Source of the DNA: an uncultured Caldimonas sp.
GTDB lineage: Bacteria > Pseudomonadota > Gammaproteobacteria > Burkholderiales > Burkholderiaceae
Assembly: GCF_946480305.1 (NCBI RefSeq)
Contig: NZ_CAMLJQ010000068.1
Span: 1 to 13,286 of the forward strand
DNA length: 13,286 bases
Reading direction: 5' to 3'
How positions within the stretch are numbered: the stretch's first letter is position 1; every line of letters begins with the position of its first letter. The notes below the pieces were generated by a model, which saw nothing but the letters and a program-made list of their open reading frames with translations, was not told the DNA's origin and made no database searches. A program made the position numbers and the translations under genes. Positions 1-4,906 of the stretch are shown here, piece by piece.

Positions 1-81
1 TGAGCCAGCAGAAGAAAGTTACCCGCCCGCCGGGGCGGACTCCCGGCGCGAAAGGGCAGGCTTGCGCAGCGCTCCCCCCCG

Positions 82-178
82 CGCCAGCGGGCAACCCCCA
101 GCCGCCAGCAGGCACCCCCGCGCCAGCGGGCAACCCCCAGCCGCCAGCAGGCACTCCCACCCGCCAGCAGGCACCCCC
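82..178. repeat. Five short degenerate tandem units, C-rich
   Basis: Units starting at 82, 103, 121, 142 and 162 share the core CGCCAGCRGGCA followed by a C-rich tail. Spacings are 21, 18, 21 and 20 bases. A higher-order copy is visible: the 35 bases at 81-115 recur exactly at 120-154, a period of 39, so the array probably grew by duplication of a two-unit block plus a partial third copy. This is not a CRISPR array, because the units are too short and there are no unique spacers. Function is unknown; it lies 130-230 bases before the first gene of the operon. Confidence 0.85.
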
Positions 179-189
179 CACCCCCCCTC

Positions 190-205
190 GTAGTGCCACC
201 ACTAC
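190..205. promoter_or_regulatory. Perfect 6+6 palindrome, possible operator or hairpin
   Basis: GTAGTG (190-195) and CACTAC (200-205) are exact reverse complements around a 4-base spacer. The element lies inside the C-rich tract about 110 bases before the first operon start. It could be a protein-binding site or a small hairpin. No matching regulator gene is in the window, so the role is a guess. Confidence 0.3.
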
Positions 206-281
206 ACCCCACCCCCCACACCACCACACCAATATCCCCACCTCAGCGATGCCGCCACGGCACCCCGCTCCCTAAAGTCCG

Positions 282-298
282 TCCGACCACCCGTCGGA
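282..298 (+). promoter_or_regulatory. Hairpin abutting the first Shine-Dalgarno of the operon
   Basis: TCCGAC (282-287) and GTCGGA (293-298) are reverse complements with a 5-base loop. The 3' arm ends on the first A of the Shine-Dalgarno AAAGGA (298-303), which serves the ATG at 312. In the mRNA this stem would sit directly beside the ribosome binding site and could affect initiation or mRNA stability. It is short, so chance is possible in DNA of this composition. Confidence 0.35.
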
Positions 299-311
299 AA
301 GGACCCCCGCC

Positions 312-1703
312 ATGGCTCGCTACTTCGACCCCTACAACGAAGACCGCCCGCTCGCAATGCGTTGCTCTTGCGGCCGCGATCACTCGCCCGAGGACCATGT
401 CCGCGAAGAAGAAGCGATCGCCACGCTGAAGGCGCGCAGCGAGACGGAAGACTTCCAGCGCTACTCGAACGAGTTCATCGAGGCGAGCCTGGTCAAGGCG
501 CTGTTCCCGCAGGACGCGCTGCGCCGCAAATTCATCAAGGCGGTGGGCAAGGGCACCGCAATGGCAGCCATCGGCAGTGTGTTGCCGCTGGCCTCGCTGC
601 AGGCGATGGCGCAGGAGAAAACGGCGCTGGAGAAGAAGGAGCTGAAGATCGGCTTCATCCCGATCACGTGCGCGACGCCGTTGATCATGGCGCACCCGCT
701 GGGCTTCTACCAGAAGCAGGGCCTGAACGTGGAGGTGGTGAAGACCGCCGGCTGGGCGCTGATCCGCGACAAGATGCTCAACAAGGAGTACGACGCGACG
801 CACTTCCTGTCGCCGATGCCGCTCGCGATTTCTCTGGGGGTCGGCGCCAACGCGACGCCGATGAACGTGGCGACCATCCAGAACACGAACGGCCAGGCGA
901 TCACGCTGCATGTGAAGCACAAGGACAAGCGCGACCCGAAGCAGTGGAAGGGCTTCAAGTTCGCGGTGCCTTTCGAGTTCTCGATGCACAACTTCCTGCT
1001 GCGCTACTACGTCGCCGAGGCCGGGCTGGACCCCGACCGCGACATCCAGATCCGCGTGGTGCCACCACCGGAAATGGTGGCCAACCTGCGTGCCGGCAAC
1101 ATCGACGGCTACCTCGGCCCGGACCCCTTCAACCAGCGGGCGGTGTTCGAGGAAGTGGGCTTCATCCACCTGCTGACCAAGGAGCTGTGGAACGGCCATC
1201 CGTGCTGCGCGTTCGGCACGTCGACCGAGTTCATCCAGAAGCATCCCAACACCTTCGCGGCCTTGTACCGCTCGGTGCTCATGGCCGCGGCGATGGCGCG
1301 CGAAGCGAAGAACCGCGAGCTCATCGCCAAGGTGATCTCGCCGCAGGCGTACCTGAACCAGCCCGAGATCGTGGTGCAGCAGGTGCTGACCGGCCGTTTC
1401 GCCGACGGGCTGGGGAACATCAGGAACGTGCCGGACCGTGCCGACTTCGACCCCATCCCCTGGCAGTCGATGGCGGTGTGGATGCTCACGCAGATGAAGC
1501 GCTGGGGCTACGTGAAGGGCGAGGTCAACTACAAGCAGATCGCCGAACGCGTGTTCCTGCTGACCGACGCGAAGAAGCACATGAAGGAGCTGGAGCAGCA
1601 GGTGCCGGACGGGGCCTACCCGAAGTTCACGATCATGGGCCGCGAATTCGACCCTGCGAAGGCCGAAGCCTACGCCAGCAGCTTTGCGATCAAGCGCACC
1701 TGA
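312..1703 (+). CDS. Substrate-binding protein of a CmpA/NrtA-type ABC transporter, probably for cyanate
   Basis: A 463-residue periplasmic solute-binding protein of the nitrate/bicarbonate/cyanate (NrtA, CmpA, CynA) family. The start is supported by AAAGGA eight bases upstream. Residues 1-70 form an unusual cytoplasmic leader with C18-S-C20-G and H24. A twin-arginine signal follows: R71-R-K-F-I-K76, a hydrophobic stretch at 77-96 and a likely cleavage after A100, so the protein is probably exported folded by Tat. The mature part opens with the family segment LKIGFIPITCATPLIMA, and GHPCCAF lies near 295-301. It is the first gene of the operon, 15 bases before the permease. Cyanate as substrate is inferred from cynS downstream; nitrate, nitrite or bicarbonate cannot be excluded by sequence alone. 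Family assignment is firm, substrate is moderate. Confidence 0.9.
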   Translation: MARYFDPYNEDRPLAMRCSCGRDHSPEDHVREEEAIATLKARSETEDFQRYSNEFIEASLVKALFPQDALRRKFIKAVGKGTAMAAIGSVLPLASLQAMAQEKTALEKKELKIGFIPITCATPLIMAHPLGFYQKQGLNVEVVKTAGWALIRDKMLNKEYDATHFLSPMPLAISLGVGANATPMNVATIQNTNGQAITLHVKHKDKRDPKQWKGFKFAVPFEFSMHNFLLRYYVAEAGLDPDRDIQIRVVPPPEMVANLRAGNIDGYLGPDPFNQRAVFEEVGFIHLLTKELWNGHPCCAFGTSTEFIQKHPNTFAALYRSVLMAAAMAREAKNRELIAKVISPQAYLNQPEIVVQQVLTGRFADGLGNIRNVPDRADFDPIPWQSMAVWMLTQMKRWGYVKGEVNYKQIAERVFLLTDAKKHMKELEQQVPDGAYPKFTIMGREFDPAKAEAYASSFAIKRT

Positions 1704-1718
1704 CGCGCCGGCAAGACC

Positions 1719-2588
1719 ATGAAACCCATTGCCAGCCTCGGACTGAAATCGGCGCTGTTGTCGCTGCTGCTGCTCGCGCTGCTCGTCGGCGTGTGGCAGC
1801 TCGCCACGCGGCAGACCGCGAGCGCGGCGCACAGCTACACGCCGGAGCAGAACGAATACATGAAGCTGATGGGCAAGGACCCGGCGCAAACCGGGGGCGG
1901 GTCCACCGCCGGCTTCCCGACGCCGGCGCAGATGGGCAGCGCGGTGCTGCACCACCTGTCGCAGCCCTTCTACGACAACGGGCCCAACGACAAAGGCATC
2001 GGCCTGCAGCTCGCGTACTCGCTCGCACGCGTCGGCCTCGGCTACCTGATCGCGGCGCTGGTCGCCATTCCGCTCGGCTTCCTGATCGGCATGTCGCCGC
2101 TGGTGTACCGCGCGCTCGACCCCTTCATCCAGGTGTTGAAACCCATCTCGCCGCTGGCGTGGATGCCGCTCGCGCTCTACACGATCAAGGATTCCGACAT
2201 CTCCGGGATCTTCGTCATCTTCATCTGCTCGATCTGGCCGATGCTGATCAACACCGCCTTCGGGGTGGCGGGCGTGCGGCGCGACTGGCTCAACGTGGCC
2301 AAGACGCTGGAGGTGAAGCCGTTGCGCCGAGCGTTCGAGGTGATCCTGCCGGCCGCGGCGCCGACCATCCTGACCGGCATGCGCATCTCGATGGGCATTG
2401 CGTGGCTGGTGATCGTCGCGGCCGAGATGCTGGTCGGCGGTACCGGCATCGGCTATTTCGTCTGGAACGAGTGGAACAACCTGTCGCTCACCAACGTGAT
2501 CTTCGCGATCCTGGTGATCGGCGTCGCGGGCATGCTGCTCGACCTTGCGTTCGCGCGGCTGCAGAAGGCGGTGACGTATGTCGAGTGA
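1719..2588 (+). CDS. ABC transporter permease, NrtB/SsuC type
   Basis: A 289-residue inner-membrane permease of the binding-protein-dependent transport family (BPD_transp_1), closest in style to NrtB. One helix at about 11-29 is followed by a periplasmic segment of roughly 65 residues (YTPEQNEYMKLMGKDPAQ and a glycine-rich linker), then several helices. The cytoplasmic EAA-type coupling loop lies at about 190-215 (VAKTLEVKPLRRAFEVILPA), and the segment AAEMLVGGTGIGYF begins near 234. It should form the membrane channel with the ATPase downstream and receive substrate from the binding protein upstream. The Shine-Dalgarno is weak (GGCAAG at 1710-1715), consistent with coupling to the preceding gene. 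Its end overlaps the ATPase gene by 11 bases. Confidence 0.92.
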   Translation: MKPIASLGLKSALLSLLLLALLVGVWQLATRQTASAAHSYTPEQNEYMKLMGKDPAQTGGGSTAGFPTPAQMGSAVLHHLSQPFYDNGPNDKGIGLQLAYSLARVGLGYLIAALVAIPLGFLIGMSPLVYRALDPFIQVLKPISPLAWMPLALYTIKDSDISGIFVIFICSIWPMLINTAFGVAGVRRDWLNVAKTLEVKPLRRAFEVILPAAAPTILTGMRISMGIAWLVIVAAEMLVGGTGIGYFVWNEWNNLSLTNVIFAILVIGVAGMLLDLAFARLQKAVTYVE

Positions 2589-3489
2589 AGGCAGGCCCTT
2601 TCTGCAGGTGGAGGCGCTCGCCAAGCGCTACCCCGGGGCACCGCAAGCCGTGTTCGAGGGCGTGAACTTCGGCATCGAACGCGGGGAGTTCGTCTGCATC
2701 ATCGGGCACTCGGGGTGCGGCAAGACCACCATCCTCAATGTGCTCGCAGGGCTGGAGTGGGCCACCGAAGGCCATGTGTTCATGGACGGCCGCGAGGTGG
2801 CAGGCCCCAGCCTGGAGCGGGGTGTCGTGTTCCAGGGCCATGCCTTGATGCCGTGGCTCTCGGTGCGCAGCAACATCGCCTTCGCGGTGCGTTCCAAGTG
2901 GCCGGACTGGACGCGCGCGCAGGTCGATGCCCAGGTCGAGACGTACGTGAACATGGTCGGCCTCGGGCAGGCGATCGACAAGAAGCCGTCGCAGCTGTCC
3001 GGCGGGATGAAGCAGCGCGTCGGCATCGCGCGCGCGTTTGCGATCCAGCCCAAGATGCTGCTGCTCGACGAGCCGTTCGGCGCACTCGATGCGCTCACGC
3101 GCGGCACCATCCAGGACGAGTTGCTGCGCATCTGCGCCGAGACGCACCAGACGGTGTTCATGATCACGCACGACGTGGACGAGGCCATCCTGCTGGCCGA
3201 CAAGATCCTGCTGATGAGCAACGGCCCGCGCGCCCGCATCGCGGAGATCGTCGTCAACACGCTGCCGCGCAGCCGCACGCGCGCCGGCCTGCACCACGAC
3301 CCGCAGTACTACCGCATCCGCAACCACCTGGTGGACTTTCTCGTCGAGCGTGCCGCCGGCCTGGCGCATGGCGCCGCGCCGCAGCAGCCGCTGGTGGTGC
3401 GTCCCGGCTCGCGGCCCGAAACGCCGGAAGTGATGCACGAGGCTGCATCCGAGGAGTCGGCACGTGCACCGCTGCAACGCGTCGTCTGA
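2578..3489 (+). CDS. ABC transporter ATP-binding protein, NrtD/SsuB type
   Basis: A 303-residue ATPase that powers the transporter. Visible motifs in order are: Walker [10 protein letters not shown] at 43-51, Q-loop Q86, signature LSGGMKQR at 140-147, Walker B MLLLDEP at 160-166, the D-loop ending at D171 and the switch histidine H198. All key residues are intact. The start ATG at 2578 lies inside the permease gene, with AAGG at 2565-2568 as Shine-Dalgarno. The C-terminus after about residue 260 is a proline- and alanine-rich tail with no recognisable domain. It makes the protein about 40 residues longer than a minimal family member. The next gene starts 25 bases after its stop. Confidence 0.94.
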   Translation: MSSEGRPFLQVEALAKRYPGAPQAVFEGVNFGIERGEFVCIIGHSGCGKTTILNVLAGLEWATEGHVFMDGREVAGPSLERGVVFQGHALMPWLSVRSNIAFAVRSKWPDWTRAQVDAQVETYVNMVGLGQAIDKKPSQLSGGMKQRVGIARAFAIQPKMLLLDEPFGALDALTRGTIQDELLRICAETHQTVFMITHDVDEAILLADKILLMSNGPRARIAEIVVNTLPRSRTRAGLHHDPQYYRIRNHLVDFLVERAAGLAHGAAPQQPLVVRPGSRPETPEVMHEAASEESARAPLQRVV

Positions 3490-3514
3490 CCGATTGAAAC
3501 AGGAGCGCCACTGG

Positions 3515-3973
3515 ATGGAACTTGCCCGCCCCCCGTTACCGCCGTTCACGCTGGAAACGGCCACGCTGAAGGTGCAACTGGCCGAAGACGCCTGGAACAG
3601 CCGCGACCCCGAGCGCGTGGCCCTCGCCTACAGCGAAGACTCCGCATGGCGCAACCGCAGCGAGTTCTTCAGCGGGCGCGAGGCGATCCGCGTCTTCCTG
3701 CAACGCAAGTGGGCCAAGGAGCTCGACTACCGGCTGAAGAAGGAGCTGTGGGCCTACACCGGCAACCGCATCTCGGTGCGCTTCGAATACGAATGGCACG
3801 ACGCGGACGGCCGCTGGTTCCGCTCGCACGGCAACGAGCAGTGGGAGTTCGACGAGCGCGGCCTGATGCGCCGGCGCGAGGCGAGCATCAACGACGTATC
3901 CATCACCGAATCCGACCGCAAGTTCCGTTGGGAACGCGCGGCACACCCAGGCAACCCAGGAGCCAACCCATGA
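3515..3973 (+). CDS. NTF2-like protein of the DUF1348 family, function unknown
   Basis: A 152-residue protein that I recognise as DUF1348, a SnoaL/NTF2-like cone-fold family. Diagnostic stretches are the opening [12 protein letters not shown] (5-16), [17 protein letters not shown] (23-39), [14 protein letters not shown] (45-58), [16 protein letters not shown] (64-79), [17 protein letters not shown] (88-104) and ASIND (123-127). The many conserved Trp, Arg, Asp and Glu residues suggest a ligand-binding or catalytic pocket. There is no signal peptide or membrane helix, so it should be cytoplasmic. I chose ATG 3515 because AGGAG (3501-3505) precedes it and the family begins here; the in-frame ATG at 3464 lies inside the ATPase gene. 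Its TGA overlaps the cynS start as ATGA, so the two are probably translationally coupled. A role in cyanate metabolism is inferred from position only. Confidence 0.88.
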   Translation: MELARPPLPPFTLETATLKVQLAEDAWNSRDPERVALAYSEDSAWRNRSEFFSGREAIRVFLQRKWAKELDYRLKKELWAYTGNRISVRFEYEWHDADGRWFRSHGNEQWEFDERGLMRRREASINDVSITESDRKFRWERAAHPGNPGANP

Positions 3974-4413
3974 GCCGACTCGACGTGACCGAAAAGATCA
4001 TTGCCACCAAGGTGGCGAAGGGCCTGAAATGGGCCGACGTGGCTGCCAAGGTGGGCCAGAGCAAGGAGTGGACGACCGCCGCCTGCCTCGGCCAGATGAC
4101 CTTGACCCCGGAGCAGGCCGGCGTGATCGCCGAGATCTTCGGCTTGGACGAAGACGACAGGAAGTGGCTGCAGGTGGTGCCCTACAAGGGCTCGCTGCCC
4201 ACCTCGGTGCCGACCGATCCGCTGATCTACCGCTTCTACGAACTGATCAACGTGTACGGCACCACCTTCAAGGAGCTGATCCATGAGGAGTTCGGCGACG
4301 GCATCATGAGTGCCATCGACTTCAAGATGGACCTCAAGCGCGAAGCCGACCCGAAGGGCGACCGCGTGAACATCGTGATGAGCGGCAAGTTCCTGCCGTA
4401 CAAGACCTACTGA
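3970..4413 (+). CDS. cynS: Cyanase (cyanate hydratase)
   Basis: A 147-residue cyanase, about nine residues shorter at the N-terminus than the E. coli enzyme. It catalyses the bicarbonate-dependent breakdown of cyanate to ammonia and CO2 in the cytoplasm; the family acts as a decamer. The N-terminal helical domain (about 1-75, [26 protein letters not shown]) is followed by the catalytic domain. The catalytic triad is present: R88 and E91 in [13 protein letters not shown] and S114 in [12 protein letters not shown], matching Arg96, Glu99 and Ser122 of E. coli. The protein ends in GKFLPYKTY, close to the family's usual ending. The Shine-Dalgarno AGGAG (3958-3962) lies in the upstream gene, and the start overlaps that gene's stop. 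It is the last gene of the operon and strongly suggests cyanate as the transported substrate. Confidence 0.97.
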   Translation: MSRLDVTEKIIATKVAKGLKWADVAAKVGQSKEWTTAACLGQMTLTPEQAGVIAEIFGLDEDDRKWLQVVPYKGSLPTSVPTDPLIYRFYELINVYGTTFKELIHEEFGDGIMSAIDFKMDLKREADPKGDRVNIVMSGKFLPYKTY

Positions 4414-4422
4414 CCCACCAGC

Positions 4423-4444
4423 GCGCCACGGGCAGCCGTGGCGC
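4423..4444 (+). terminator. Strong hairpin after cynS, possible terminator
   Basis: GCGCCACGG (4423-4431) and CCGTGGCGC (4436-4444) are exact reverse complements around the loop GCAG, giving a 9-bp GC-rich stem starting 10 bases after the cynS stop. There is no T-run after it, so it is not a textbook intrinsic terminator. It may instead protect the 3' end or work with Rho. Confidence 0.5.
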
Positions 4445-4703
4445 CGCAGCCAAACCGCAACGGTAAGGCCTGCGGCCAACGACGGAGCCAGGAAAACCCT
4501 GAGACCCGCACCGCTCGTCGGCCGCCTGAATTTGTGCGCGCACTTCTTCACGCGCGCACAGCGCACACCCTCAATCGCGACCGCACCTGCGCCGATTCAG
4601 CAGATGTCCGCGCGGGCCGCGCCATGTCTTCCTGTGTGTGCCATGCCCGCCGGCAGTTGCAGTACTCCCGGTTTTTCGACGATGGCACCTAGGAGGTTCC
4701 GAC
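4445..4703. other. Intergenic gap with two further inverted repeats
   Basis: No gene is supported here. GCGGCC-A-ACGA (4472-4482) can pair with TCGT-C-GGCCGC (4515-4525), 10 of 11 bases. GTGCGCGC (4534-4541) pairs exactly with GCGCGCAC (4552-4559) around a 10-base loop. With the hairpin at 4423-4444 they could make a structured intercistronic RNA. The promoter of the lipoprotein gene probably lies between about 4600 and 4690. TTGCAG at 4657-4662 resembles a -35 element but has no good -10 partner. Confidence 0.45.
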
Positions 4704-4883
4704 ATGGACCGTATCGTTCGTAGCGCCGCGTACGCGGCTGTTCTCTCGACCCTGGCACTGGCCGCGTGCGGCGGCTCACCGTCCTCGGGGTCGTCTTCTT
4801 CCTCGTCCAACAACTCCGAGACGGTGCAGGGCGTCACCACGCCCAGCAGCGTCTCGGTGGTCACGCCCAAGAGCGGCAACTGA
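4704..4883 (+). CDS. Small serine-rich lipoprotein
   Basis: A 59-residue protein whose start is fixed by a near-perfect Shine-Dalgarno, AGGAGG at 4691-4696, seven bases before ATG. The N-terminus is a lipoprotein signal: a short charged start (MDRIVR), a hydrophobic core and the lipobox L19-A-A-C22. After cleavage and lipidation at C22, a flexible linker rich in Gly, Ser and Asn (residues 23-35) leads to a short tail, ETVQGVTTPSSVSVVTPKSGN. The residues after the lipidated cysteine are Gly-Gly, with no Asp at +2, so outer-membrane sorting is expected. I do not recognise a family. The gene ends 23 bases before the large exported protein, so the two are probably cotranscribed. Confidence 0.85.
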   Translation: MDRIVRSAAYAAVLSTLALAACGGSPSSGSSSSSSNNSETVQGVTTPSSVSVVTPKSGN

Positions 4884-4906
4884 TCGGACGGCGCAGGAGA
4901 ACAACC

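Larger units (their letters stand above)
1..311. other. Gene-free leader upstream of the cyanate operon
   Basis: I see no credible gene in these 311 bases. The stretch from about 70 to 240 is very rich in C on the + strand, with runs of four to seven C, and poor in A and T. It holds the tandem units (82-178), a short palindrome (190-205) and a hairpin next to the first Shine-Dalgarno (282-298), annotated separately. The operon promoter should lie here, but I find no convincing -35/-10 pair. AATATC at 231-236 and CTAAAG at 272-277 are the only AT-containing candidates and both are weak. The window opens with TGA at 1-3, which could be the stop of an upstream gene, but this cannot be tested. 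Confidence 0.7.

Noticed and set aside
27..38. CCGCC-GG-GGCGG hairpin as terminator of an upstream gene.
   Set aside because: The loop has only two bases, there is no T-run, and the upstream gene is not in the window.
87..103. Sigma-54 promoter (GG-N10-GC spacing within a tandem unit).
   Set aside because: Only the GG and GC dinucleotides match; the TTGC part is absent, and such spacing is common in GC-rich DNA.
82..178. CRISPR-like array.
   Set aside because: Units are 18-21 bases, contiguous and degenerate, with no spacers and no cas genes.
243..2624. 793-codon open frame on the minus strand opposite the transporter genes.
   Set aside because: It is Arg/His/Gln-rich with no recognisable domain and lies opposite genes with clear families and ribosome sites; a GC-bias shadow.
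362..2665. 767-codon open frame on the + strand in another phase.
   Set aside because: Arg/Gly/Ala/Pro-rich composition with no domain; a shadow of the binding-protein and permease genes.
3464..3514. Upstream ATG for the DUF1348 gene.
   Set aside because: It lies inside the ATPase gene and has no ribosome site as good as that of 3515; the family begins at 3515.
4683..4698. TGGCAC resembling a sigma-54 -24 box before the lipoprotein gene.
   Set aside because: There is no GC at the -12 position, and the element would overlap the Shine-Dalgarno.
4766..4906. Upstream start extending the 757-aa protein by 47 residues.
   Set aside because: It overlaps the lipoprotein gene and would bury the Sec signal peptide; 4907 has a clear ribosome site.
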